A stretch of DNA of 64,000 nt from Syncephalis plumigaleata (GCA_025201365.1 JAIXMF010000020.1:248001-312000); one strand, 5' to 3'. Shown: positions 23,496-34,079, counted from the first letter of the stretch. Program-made: numbers and translations. The notes: generated by a model not told the origin, from the sequence alone.

Positions 23496-25766
23496 ATGTC
23501 GGAACAACGTAAAGGAGCCATTATCGCCTCAGTGTCGCGCGACCAAACCATCCGCCACTTCCCTAAGCATCCCGATGGCAAGCCACTCTATCCATCAGAG
23601 TTATACGGTCGCAATGTCTTCACATTGAAGGATATGGCGAATGCCCTACCCAAATCGGTGTTTGCCTCGTTCCTTCGTCAAATGCGCGGTCGTCAAACAC
23701 TCGACAAGACAACAAGCGATGCCGTCGCTCATGCCGTACGTATTTGGGCTATGGATCGTGGTGCCACGCACTTCTCGCACTGGTTCCAACCGCAAACCGA
23801 CACGACTGCCGAGAAGCACGACTCGTTCCTTGCCCTGAAGAACACATCCTTCTTGGGTGAGGGTGTCCACGCCATCGACACCTTCCACGGCTCAGAGTTG
23901 TTGCAATCGGAGCCGGATGCCTCTAGCTTCCCATCAGGTGGTATGCGTACCACTTTTGAGGCCCGTGGTTACACTATTTGGGACACCACCAGTCCTATGT
24001 TTATTCAGCCTCACGCCAATGGTACGGCCGTCCTTTACATTCCATCGGTGTTCATCTCGTATAATGGTGACGCACTCGATGAGAAGACCGTGTTGCTACG
24101 CTCGAGTGAAGCATTATCACGCGCTGCCTGCGATCTATTGAATCTATTGGATCCAGCACCACCCGGTCATCCATGCATTGTCAACCAAGTGTTCACCACG
24201 CTTGGTACCGAGCAGGAGTTCTTCTTGGTCGATCGAGCATTGTATGCGCTACGTCCAGACTTGAAGATTTGCGGTCGTTCCTTGTTGGGTAACTTGCCAC
24301 CACGTCATCAACAGTTGGAGGATCACTACTTTGGCAAGTTGCCATCTCGCGTATTGTCGGCCCTTAGCGAGGTCGAGTTGGAGCTGTACAAATTGGGCGT
24401 GCCATTGAAGACACGTCACAACGAGGTGGCACCCGCTCAATTCGAGGTGGCACCCATCTTCGAAGAGGCCGCCATCGCCGTCGATCACAATCTACTCACC
24501 ATGGATGCCATCCACAAGGTGGCACATCGTCACAAGTTAAAGGCGCTATTCCACGAGAAGCCATTCGCCGGCATTAATGGTAGCGGCAAACATTGCAACT
24601 GGTCCATGTCCACGGACCGCGGCGAGAATCTACTCGATCCAACCGAGAAGCCAGAGACCAACTATCGTTTCTTGTTGTTCTTGGTGGCCATTCTACACGC
24701 CGTTCATGTCCATGGTGGTCTACTACGTGCCGGTATCTCATCCGCCAGTAATGATCATCGTTTGGGCGCCAACGAAGCACCACCCGGTATTATCTCGGCG
24801 TTCTTGGGTGAACATCTTACCGAAGTGCTACGTAGTATCGAGGAGGCACGTCCCGTAAAGAACTTTTCACGTCCCGAGATTCAAACGATCAAGCTCGGTG
24901 GACGTGTACTCGATGTCAAGGTGTCCACCCTGCCTAATATCGCGCGTGACTTGACCGATCGTAATCGTACCTCGCCATTCGCCTTTACCGGTAACAAGTT
25001 CGAGTTCCGTGCTGTAGGCTCTAAGCAATCGCCATCCTTCCCTGTCACGCTATTGAACACGGCGGTTGCCTCGGCCGTCAAGGATGTTGCTGCCGCTCTA
25101 CGCGAACAAATGGGCGACCGTCCCTACCCAACTGATGCCGATAAATTGGCCGTCATCAAGAAGTTCATCGTCAGTAGTCGTCCCGTCTGCTTCGAGGGCG
25201 ACAACTACTCTGACTCATGGGTGGAGGAAGCGGAGAAACGCGGTCTACTCAACCTGCGCAATGCACCCGATGCCTTTGAGCAGCTATTGTCCGAGGGTAA
25301 TCGCGACATGCTCATCAAGCAGAAGGTGTTCAACGAGTCCGAATTACACTCGCGTTATCACATTCTACACGAGCGTTACGCGAAGGACGTACTCATCGAG
25401 GTGGGCACGCTCATGTCCATGGTCAATACCATGGTGTTGCCCGCTGCGTTCGAATACCGCAAGACACTCGCGGAAACGTGTGCCGCCCTCAAGGCCATCG
25501 GTAGCGAGAATGTGCCAGAACGTGATATTCTCGAAGCATTGGCACCGGCCATTACTAACTTGCAACGCGACACTGCCAAGCTAGACGAAGTGTCCAAGGA
25601 AGTGGCTGCCATCGAGGAAGCCTCCGAACAAAGTCACGCCGCATGCCAGCGTCTATTGCCACTCATGGGTGCCATCCGTGCTAGTGCCGACTTCCTCGAG
25701 AATCGTATTCCCGATAAGATTTGGACCCTTCCAAAATACACTGAATTGCTATTTACATCCTCTTAA
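23496..25766 (+). CDS. Type III glutamine synthetase (GlnN family), intronless
   Basis: ATP-dependent glutamine synthesis from glutamate and ammonia. The 756-residue length fits the large dodecameric GSIII family, not the 350-370 residue eukaryotic GSII. Family segments: RQMRGRQTLDKTTSDAVAHA, DRGATHFSHWFQP, NQVFTTLGTEQEFFLVDR, KTRHNEVAPAQFEVAPIFEE, HEKPFAGINGSGKHCNWS, RNRTSPFAFTGNKFEFRAVG and the C-terminal helix. The reading frame is uninterrupted, with no frame breaks. Codon use is clearly richer in C/G-ending codons than its neighbours, which fits high expression or a different origin. It sits between two heavily intron-split genes. Polyadenylation signal AATAAA at 25906. Confidence 0.95.
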   Translation: MSEQRKGAIIASVSRDQTIRHFPKHPDGKPLYPSELYGRNVFTLKDMANALPKSVFASFLRQMRGRQTLDKTTSDAVAHAVRIWAMDRGATHFSHWFQPQTDTTAEKHDSFLALKNTSFLGEGVHAIDTFHGSELLQSEPDASSFPSGGMRTTFEARGYTIWDTTSPMFIQPHANGTAVLYIPSVFISYNGDALDEKTVLLRSSEALSRAACDLLNLLDPAPPGHPCIVNQVFTTLGTEQEFFLVDRALYALRPDLKICGRSLLGNLPPRHQQLEDHYFGKLPSRVLSALSEVELELYKLGVPLKTRHNEVAPAQFEVAPIFEEAAIAVDHNLLTMDAIHKVAHRHKLKALFHEKPFAGINGSGKHCNWSMSTDRGENLLDPTEKPETNYRFLLFLVAILHAVHVHGGLLRAGISSASNDHRLGANEAPPGIISAFLGEHLTEVLRSIEEARPVKNFSRPEIQTIKLGGRVLDVKVSTLPNIARDLTDRNRTSPFAFTGNKFEFRAVGSKQSPSFPVTLLNTAVASAVKDVAAALREQMGDRPYPTDADKLAVIKKFIVSSRPVCFEGDNYSDSWVEEAEKRGLLNLRNAPDAFEQLLSEGNRDMLIKQKVFNESELHSRYHILHERYAKDVLIEVGTLMSMVNTMVLPAAFEYRKTLAETCAALKAIGSENVPERDILEALAPAITNLQRDTAKLDEVSKEVAAIEEASEQSHAACQRLLPLMGAIRASADFLENRIPDKIWTLPKYTELLFTSS

Positions 25767-25975
25767 AAATATACTAATATTGATGACTACGCTTGTATAC
25801 GTAGATGTGATGTATATCATTCATCTATCGTAAGCAAGCGTACACACGCACAATTAGTAGTAGTTAATAGCAATATATGTGTATGTATGTATATGCTATT
25901 CTCTTAATAAATCATCTATTGATCTGTATGAACATTGTTTATTGTATACGAATTGTAGAATTGTTTGTGACAGTG

Positions 25976-28900
25976 TTACGCATTATAATGTTGATGATAA
26001 CGACCTAATGCCCAGATAGTAAAGGAGAACTTGTAATTTGGATAAGAAATGGCGCAACTCTTATTGAATATACCTTCGATATTCTCTTGTAACCATTCAC
26101 CATTAGGTTGTTGACGATGCATGATTAACTATCATATAGACAAGTTATTAGTACTAGTATTGCTATTGTAATCATGCTTACCTCAATACCGCGATCAATG
26201 GGTGTTCTATCGGGATACTTGGCAGCCATCAATGACAGTAAAGCCCATGATGTCTGTACCACTTGTGACATTGCACTATGCACGTATTCACCAGTCTCGC
26301 ATGACTATGAACATAAATAGATCGAATTAGTAGTGTAATAGACAAAGTGCTTATTAGTTACCTTATAGGATTCACCCCATCCGCCATCCGCCATCTGTTT
26401 ATAATGATGAAGTCACAGCCTTTACGTACAGTTTCACTATCAATCAACCAATCAATCAATACATGTTAGAGCGATGCACAATTGTATTATTAGTACTAAC
26501 CTATTGGCATATGTCTCGCCTACACTGGCTAAACTCTCGATAGCGAATAGAGCGGCATACGTGAAGCAGATGGCCCATGAACCAAACCAACTGCCATCCT
26601 TACGCTGTTTACCCTTGATAAACTTGACCACTTTCTTCTGCACTTGACTAAACAACAATAAAAGCATTGAGTCACAACTTCAATAGACTACCTTTAGTAT
26701 GAGTGACCTACGCAATTTCATCACTACGATGATCGGGGAATCGCTTACGGAATGATGATAGCCCAATAGTACAGCGGTAGAACATTCAACATAGCTGTAT
26801 TCGATCATTATATTACCTGTACACAAGTAGCGTAAGGAGAATGATGATGATGATGATGATGATGATAGTAATTAGAATGAGCATGACTTACCGAATACCT
26901 ACATATGAATAAATAAAATGGATATATCATTAGTATGGGTATTATACTCATTAACCATCGATATTATTACTGCTTACCTCGGCAGGATTCAATACTCTAG
27001 GAATTTGGGTCCACGTGTCAATTCATAACTGGCAAATCCACCATCGCTATTCTGCATGGATAATAGCACGTTGACCGCATCGTAGAGTCGATTATGATCC
27101 ATGCTCTTGTCGGTATAACTGGAATGGCGCTAGTGATGAGTATATCTTAGATACGCACACACAGGTAAATGTTACCTTAGATCCAGTAGACATAGCATGG
27201 CTTTAAGTCCTTCGGCAGTACAATCGGATACTGTATATCCTTGATGTCGCGTACTGAATGGCCAGGCACCCTTACGAATATGACGATAAGAGGTGACACC
27301 CATAGGTGCATTGTCTTTGATCTATAATATCACATCATATGGCTGTTATTAGTATACCATTCTATTAGTAAAGTGTACGCGCTACTTGCCTGACAATCAT
27401 CGATGAATGACATGGCGTGTTGCATCATTGTTCGATTCTCTTCTCGTTCCGCAAGTCCTACATCATTCATGAACATTGTTTAGTAGTAGTTGTCGTTGAT
27501 GTGTTACATAGTAGCGTTACCTGATTCGCATACTGCTTGTACGATAAACGCCGTATCCCACAGTTGACTACCATCCGTGCCATTATTCATCATACCCTCT
27601 TTGCCAATCCTAATGGACATCGATTATGAACTATGATCATCTCTGTCATGATTAGCTTACCATACATAGTCCCTGTAGCGTAGAATTTGCTGTTGGAATA
27701 GTTTAGATGAAGGGCCCTCTTCTAGCCATATGATGATCATGTTCATCGCTTTGTTAACCTAATACGATGCATGTTAGCATTACAGATGGGTGGTTATCTC
27801 TCGTTTGCAGATGAGCAGCAATGATTAATTACCGGTCCTAGATTGACACCGCCAGTGTTCTCCTCTTCCATAAGAACTAGACGATAAACATGTTTTAACG
27901 CAGATTCACGTAATGATTTTGGACAGTATGTCTCGTAGATTCGCATTACACCTATGTAGTAAGCGAGGATATTAGTGAAGCTATCCTATACATGTATTGC
28001 TAATGATCAGGTATACCATTGGCTACATTCAGTAGTCGTGAGTGTTCTACGTAGAGATCCTCTTCGGCAACATCATTTCTGGCAGCTGGCCAGTAGATAT
28101 CCTCATATGGTTCAGTGTATAATTCCTAGATTGCATCATTAGGATTAGTTTACATTGGCATTACATTGTTTTATTATTCTATTTACTTGCGTAATTCACA
28201 ATGAGTTCGGTTTCTTCAGCACGGAATTTCTTCCCGTAGATATATCCCATAGATAAGTAGACCATACGGGTGTGAACCCAGTAACGCCATGGATGAATGG
28301 GCAGTGATTCTGGTAGTAGCCTACGTTATTACATGAATAATGACAAATATTCATATTATTATTACTAAGTTTGTATGACTGATGAATGACTTACCATAAC
28401 TCTGGTGGAATGGGATTCATGCCTTCATAGTCGTAAACATTCATGATAGATAGCCAGAACTTGCCCCAAGATGGTGCACGCGTAGCACCGCCTATATAAT
28501 CGATCAATGAATCAGCTGTTTGTACATTAATCTATGTGTAATGATAAGACATACCCATGGCATGAAGACGTGCTCTTGCCTTTTCCATGACCGGATGTTT
28601 TGGATCTAGGCCAAGAATACGTAGGGCAACATAATTGCATGACGTGCCAAACACAGTGGGTTGCCCTTCAATATGTCTAGTAAATCATTAGTCAATTGGA
28701 TGGCACTCGACAGTTTAGAATGAGTATGTCACGTACAATCCCCATCCACCTAGTTCAGGATGTGCCCTATTCACCAGGTAGCGTATCATTTCAACACGCC
28801 ATGGTTCAGGAATTGGCGTTTTCGTAACGTAGTGAGCGATGCACAAACCAGGCATGAGGAAGAGTGGACCACCGTATTCACCGGCGAAATGACCATCCTC

Positions 28901-29221
28901 CGTTTGCAATAACTTGTAGAATGATAATCCATTCTGTGCCGCTTCTAATGCTGTGTTAGCCTTGGGCAATATCGGTGCACCCTACAAGATCGAAACAAAA
29001 ATCACTATTCATTAGTCGTGTGCTGGATGATGTTCCAGGAGACTGTGACATGTTACCGTTGGTAATCCGACCCAGTAACGATCATAGGCGGTTTGTGGCC
29101 ATGCTGCACACTCCTCGTCCGTCTCTAAATAATGCCAGTTCTGACGACCTTCATGACATTTGAGACGCCATCGATTGGGATCGGTACGTGCGATAGCATG
29201 TGGTCCTTCTTCATAAACCAT
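25976..29221 (-). CDS. ERG7: Oxidosqualene cyclase, probably lanosterol synthase
   Basis: Cyclises 2,3-oxidosqualene in sterol synthesis; ER/lipid droplet. Eighteen exons: 29221-29057, 28981-28737, 28676-28555, 28491-28395, 28320-28191, 28125-28017, 27951-27833, 27758-27661, 27609-27521, 27457-27390, 27321-27176, 27129-26978, 26898-26892, 26816-26712, 26647-26501, 26436-26362, 26304-26182, 26128-25976. QW-type repeats ([24 protein letters not shown]) and the catalytic VSDCTAEG are present. The sequence [12 protein letters not shown] has the Gln and Val found in yeast Erg7, where plant cycloartenol synthases have His and Ile, so lanosterol is the likelier product. Exon 13 is a 7-nt micro-exon (GTATTCG) needed for NPAEVFGNIM. 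Intron 10 is GC-AG; intron 5 is best read as GC-AG but could be GT-AG with nearby indels. Frame breaks in exons 12 (twice), 14 and 16 look like assembly errors. The C-terminus ([15 protein letters not shown]) is complete. Confidence 0.93.
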
Positions 29222-29729
29222 GTTACAGCAATGATAGTAATTAATGATATCAATAGTCAAGTATTGTAGATAGATACTACTAGTTGTAGTTGTTGTTGCG
29301 ATATCAAAATAAATAGCGAATAATCATAAATGTGTCTGACTATAATCTAGAGACGCATAAGCTAATATATATATCTCTTGTTCTCATCTGCTTGTATTCC
29401 CTCCTCTTGACCAATCAAACAAGTGATGCATGTGTGGCCTGATGTAACAAAGTGAATGGCCTGATGATTATTGCCAGTTCTTAATGCGTGTCTGAGTGTG
29501 TGTCTGAGTGTATTAGGCTGTACTAGTTTTTAAATACTAATCGAGTCAATTAACAAAATGTGTATTGTATCAATCTCACCCATTAATGAATTGTATGTGA
29601 GTGAGGAGAGTGTGGTGGACTACGAGCAACAATGTGGTGTGTGGGTGTGGTCAGACAAACGCGACTAGCTCCTCCTTTCCACATCGGTAGCTGAGTCTCG
29701 ACCATTTGTCGATTAACAAGCCCAACAAT
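29222..29729. promoter_or_regulatory. Divergent promoter region, ERG7 / RPS26
   Basis: Only non-coding sequence was seen. The 508 bp separate the lanosterol synthase ATG (- strand) from the proposed RPS26 ATG (+ strand) and should hold both promoters. No individual site is assigned with confidence. Confidence 0.5.
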
Positions 29730-30605
29730 ATGGTGCGTATATAAACACATGTAGTAGCAGTAGTCAGTATAGATGTATAGATGTATAGATAGATGGATGG
29801 ATATACATGTATATGAATAGATGGATGGATGGATGGATGGATTCATAGATGCTCGCGTATATCAAATATGTGAAGGATTGAATATCATGTACATGAATAG
29901 AAGAGTGTGGTGACAATACAGCATAGAACACTACTACTAGATAGACACTGTCCTCGTACGGTAACTGTTAGACTAGTAGCGAGTACAAGTAGAGAAAAGA
30001 ACGAGCAATTAGCTAGAGTTGATTGACCTTTATTAGATTATGATCGGATTAACTAGTGAATGCGGTCTCTTGTTTCGATAGAAACTTGCGCATAATAATG
30101 GCAATAGTACGGGAACATGAAATAGTATACTAATCCTACCTTCTGCTTGATTACCAAATAGACCACCAAGAGGAGGAATAACGGACGTAACAAGAAGGGT
30201 CGCGGACACGTCAAGCCTGTCCGTTGCACCAACTGCGCTCGTTGCGTCCCAAAGGACAAAGCTATCAAGCGCTTCACCGTGCGCAACATGGTTGAAGCCG
30301 CGGCCATCCGTGATATCAACGAGGCCTCCGTGTATGACGAGTATGCATTGCCAAAGCTCTACATCAAGTTGCACTACTGCGTGTCATGCGCCATTCACGC
30401 TCACATTGTCCGTGTCCGTTCCGCTACTGACCGCCGCAACCGTGCCCCACCACCACGTTTCCGTTTCAACAAGGTAAGCAATATAGCAACCCGCTAAAAT
30501 GAATATAGTATACACGATTATGCGATGTATTCATGATGATTAATGCTTTTGTTTTATTATGTTTAATAGGACGGCAAGAAGGTGACTGCTCCAGCTAAGA
30601 ACTAA
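29730..30605 (+). CDS. RPS26: 40S ribosomal protein eS26
   Basis: Small-subunit ribosomal protein at the mRNA exit channel. Exon 2 (30162-30473) gives [20 protein letters not shown], the zinc ligands CTNCARC and CVSCAIH, and [19 protein letters not shown]; exon 3 (30570-30605) gives [11 protein letters not shown]. Exon 2 lacks its own ATG. The best initiator is an ATG at 29730-29732 followed directly by the donor GTGCGT, giving an ATG-only coding exon and a 429-nt intron with branch motif TACTAATCC near its end. This arrangement is common in fungal ribosomal protein genes, but the first exon is inferred. AATAAA at 30658. Confidence 0.88.
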
Positions 30606-31151
30606 ATTGGCGGTTTTTTGTGGACTGCCTTGGTGCGTGTGCGTGTTTGTATTTTTGAATAAATACAACACTTTACAATGATTATTATTATTACTATTAT
30701 TACAACACTTCACTACGTATATATATATATAATACGCTTTATGCTATTTGATGGGTAGTAATAGATTGCTATAACTGATAATGTCATATTAGAGCAATAG
30801 AATATAACCAGCCATGATGGTTGTAACAGGTATACGTGTCATTATTGATGGAGCATTCTGAAATGATGATGATGTGTAGATTCATACAATTGACAGAGCA
30901 TGCAGTTATACGACATGACAAACACTCATCACTAATTGCTATGATGATTAAGCAGATGGATAGCTTTCCTTACATTTTCACTTTAATCGTCATTCATATG
31001 CATCGTGTGCATCTAAAAGGGATTAGATGATAGTGACTAGCTTGACACTCACTTGTTGCATGTCTAATTCAATTGTAATAGCTCATACGATGTACATTCA
31101 TTGAGGAGAAGAATGTTACATGATACATTGTAAACAAAGGTGGCAATGCAA

Positions 31152-31304
31152 TCATGCGATAGTTGACGTGAACAGCTCATATCGATATTGCTTCATGCAT
31201 TCGGATTGCATTCGACAATTGACAGAAGCAGGCTGGACATGTATTCCTCCATCTAATTGGTACTCATCTGCTCGGTGCGCTACTACACCAATACTACTTG
31301 TCAT
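31152..31304 (-). repeat. Copy A of a diverged duplicated segment, small ORF
   Basis: An ATG-initiated 50-codon frame (MTSSIGVVAHRADEYQLDGG ...). Its segment VVAHRADEYQLDGG resembles VVHRASQHQLDSG read on the same strand at about 32310-32365, and the DNA is similar too (CACCGAGCA...CCAATTAGAT). The pair is an old local duplication; whether either copy is expressed is unknown. Confidence 0.3.
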
Positions 31305-31763
31305 TTGGTATTTGTCTGTCCATTGTATCCGTCAATGATCACTCGCCTATTAACTACGTACGAATAAACATACTATTCCACTCACTACTACTACTACTAC
31401 TACTATCCATTCCATAATACACTAGTCATGTATACAATGATCAATACAACTATTGTAATAATATCATCGTATAATCAATCAATACAAAGTAGTCAACATA
31501 TCTGGATGTACGATACAGACAAGCAATACCAGTTGATGCAAGTGTACGCGTCATCATTCACCGAATATATCGATAGCTATCAATGATAATGGTGATACGA
31601 TATATTCTGTCCATTTGATTGATGTCTATACAATTGCACTAATAGGAACAGGTATTTGTAACTATTGTGATTATAACGACGGCGTTGTGTCGATATACAC
31701 GATATAACTCAATTGGTACAATTATATAAAGCAATATACGTATGTGTTAGATGTCATAAGTCA

Positions 31764-32255
31764 TTAGTCTTTATTCAGTATGTGTAATAAAGTGATATTT
31801 ATATTAGACGTTAGTGTATGTAGTCCGGTAGTGGAACTACGGTAAGCAATTAAAAGGAGTGGCTGAGTAACTCTGTTAATTGCTGGACTAGAGATGCAGG
31901 AGCAGGAAAAGTTGTTAGGACGTAGGGGTCCCAAAAGGGACTCAAGGAGAGGGCACAGATGCTCTGCATATTGACACTTCAACAGTAACCTATCAAGGTG
32001 TTCGATATCACGGATAAACAGACGACCGGCCAACCCTCTTTCCATATGCACAGTCCCATATGCATAGCTTCCAGTCTGGAGATGATCAATTGACAAGTTC
32101 AACGCCGGGCATTCATCAATAGCAATGATATCAGTATGTGAATACGGCAGACATGTGCTGTACATCCATGTGAAGAGGAATACTACACGAATGCTACTAG
32201 TTGATTCTCGTGCAACTAATAATGCAGCCATATGCCAAAGACTAGTACCGTTCAT
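31764..32255 (-). CDS. Hypothetical protein, 163 codons
   Basis: An open frame from a real ATG (MNGTSLWHMAALLVARESTS) to TAA, longer than chance would readily give in this AT-rich sequence. It is Leu-, Cys- and His-rich with no recognised motif, signal peptide or clear membrane segment. It lies just downstream, on the same strand, of copy B of the duplicated segment, so it may be one exon of a larger unrecognised or decayed gene. Low confidence that it is real. Confidence 0.3.
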   Translation of the reverse strand: MNGTSLWHMAALLVARESTSSIRVVFLFTWMYSTCLPYSHTDIIAIDECPALNLSIDHLQTGSYAYGTVHMERGLAGRLFIRDIEHLDRLLLKCQYAEHLCPLLESLLGPLRPNNFSCSCISSPAINRVTQPLLLIAYRSSTTGLHTLTSNINITLLHILNKD

Positions 32256-32818
32256 CCGCTACTTTGCTTTCCTATACATCTTGCATGTACTGGTAGTTGA
32301 TAGAGACATGCCGACGCCCACTCCACTATCTAATTGGTGCTGGCTTGCTCGGTGTACTACCGATAAGTAGCAGATTAAAGGCTTGGCTATGTCGCTATCA
32401 GCCATCGACAAAAGTAAACCAATTGAAGTAGACGTGATTCACTAGCGAATGTCACATCTACTGGTCAATATCCACATGGATGGCATGGTAAACGTGCAGT
32501 CTGATGGATGTTCCATCATTCCGAGTACAATCCATGTACAGAGGAGAGTATTGTATGGATATAGTCTGACTGTGGCCTATGACCATCGTATTATGCTCAC
32601 TAGGAAGATCCGCCATCATCATCATCATCATCTCGGCTATAAATCAAACACTTTTGACACACTCGACTTGCCATCTTCATACTCGCTCTTCTACTCTACT
32701 CTACTCTAGCTACTACTACTACTACTACTACTACTATCACTACTCGTATATACCACTGCCTTATATTCTCGTTCTAGTCAACTTATCTGTCTATCCATTC
32801 CTCTAGGCCAACATCAAC

Positions 32819-34079
32819 ATGAAGCTCTCTGCCATTATCGTTATTGCTGTCGCCGTTGTCGCTCTCACCAGTCTGGTCGCCGTTGAAGCCAAGCCCGCAT
32901 TGGCCCGTCGTGGTATGTCACAGGAACAACAAGAACAATAATGATAGTAATGGACACTAGCTGACTCATTAATGACTGCTCGATAGCTGGCAAGTCTACC
33001 ATTTGACCACAATGTCCCGTGTATTAACCATGCTGTAACACTATTTGTACATTTATTCCGTCAATAGTTGGTATGTTGTCAGTGTAATAATGATCCCATT
33101 CAATGTGCTAACCGTAATATAATCATGCTCAATCCTCATGTGTGTGCGTGTGTGTCTATTCCGATAGTCGAACGTAGGTTTGCCGATAAATAAATAAACC
33201 ACTTGACATGCTACTAATCATACTGCCATATCGACACGATACATGGATCAATAGGCCGTAAGTAGTAGTCATGCCATGCTGCCCATACCATTCAATGAGC
33301 TAACCATCCAAATGGAATTATTCCACAAATAGATGGTACGTATGACTACTATGGCCGTATCAATTGATGTACTAATCGTAGTCTATTGTTTCATTGTCCA
33401 CCGATGATTACCAATAGCTCGTAAGTTCATGTGTACCAAGTGGTTGTTTTGACATGCTAATCGCATTGCCATGTTTATTCTATCTATCAATTGTTAGCAA
33501 ATCCTCGTAAGCTGGTTTATTGACCATAACAAGTACTATGCTAACTGTAATGTAAATCAAAATAATATGTGGCTACCATTTCAAGAGGATGTAAGTAACC
33601 ATCTTGATTGCAATAAATGAGGTACTAACTACGATATGGCACACGATTTGCGTATGCTTTTGTATGATAGGGCGTAAGTTATCATCCTGACAGCAATGAA
33701 TAATGCACTTACTACATTATGACAAATAACCTGTGTATGTTTTTGTATAATAGGCCGTAAGTAACCATCCTAATTACAATGAATGAGGTACTAACTACGA
33801 TATGACACACGATTTGCGTATGCTTTTGTATGCTAGACTGTAAGTTAGCATTCTGACCGTAACTAATGGGGTACTAACTACGATATGGCACACGATCTAC
33901 GTATGTTCCTGTATGATAGAGTGTAAGTCAATATTACAACCGTCATCTATGATACACTAATTACAATACAATAAACATCAATCGAATGATAGAATTAAGC
34001 GGTAAGTAACAATCCACCATAATCATAACCATACTAATCCATTACGATTACAGAACAAGACAAGGACATCATCAAGTAG
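32819..34079 (+). CDS. Tiny secreted-peptide precursor built from about 13 micro-exons
   Basis: Exon 1 (32819-32912) encodes a textbook signal peptide (MKLSAIIVIAVAVVALTSLV, then AVEA) followed by KPALARR with a dibasic Kex2-type site. Internal exons then follow: 32987-32989, 33068-33070, 33168-33173, 33255-33257, 33333-33335, 33418-33420, 33498-33506, 33586-33590 (or 33588-33590), 33671-33673, 33754-33756, 33837-33839, 33920-33922 and 33993-34001, with a last exon from 34054. Every intron has a donor (GTAAGT, GTATGT, GTACGT, GTAGGT, GTAAGC, or GCAAGT at 32990), a branch-like motif (mostly CTAAC/CTAAT) and an AG acceptor. Full inclusion with the 5-nt exon reads AVVERHAPNPQDGATSN and then a stop in the penultimate exon. 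With the 3-nt form it reads AVVERHAPNPRWRH and stops. Retaining intron 2 gives AGKSTI and stops. AATAAA follows at 34202. No family is recognised; secretion and effector/pheromone roles are guesses. Confidence 0.65.
33588..33922 (+). repeat. Tandem 83-bp intron plus 3-nt exon units
   Basis: Four consecutive introns (33591-33670, 33674-33753, 33757-33836, 33840-33919) are each exactly 80 nt and are separated by 3-nt exons. The first and third differ at about 6 of 80 positions; the fourth shares the core GTACTAACTACGATATGGC; the second is more diverged. This is direct evidence of tandem duplication of an intron/micro-exon unit. Confidence 0.85.

Larger units (their letters stand above)
30606..32818. 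other. 2.2-kb stretch with little recognisable content
   Basis: It holds the RPS26 3' end (AATAAA 30658), AT and ATT simple repeats (30680-30732), CTA/TAC trinucleotide runs (31384-31405, 32708-32734), a pair of related - strand segments (see separate entries) and the presumed promoter of the micro-exon gene. CTATAAATC at 32638 could be its TATA box. No conserved protein family was recognised. Confidence 0.5.

Noticed and set aside
25976-29221. Cycloartenol synthase
   Set aside because: The residues before the catalytic Asp (HQGYTVSD) match yeast Erg7 Gln/Val and not the His/Ile of cycloartenol synthases; the product still needs an assay.
33070-34055. Regularly spaced repeats resembling a CRISPR array (83-bp period)
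   Set aside because: The repeated unit is 80 nt with 3-nt spacers, starts with GT(A/R)AGT and ends in TAG with a branch motif, so it is an intron array in a eukaryotic gene.
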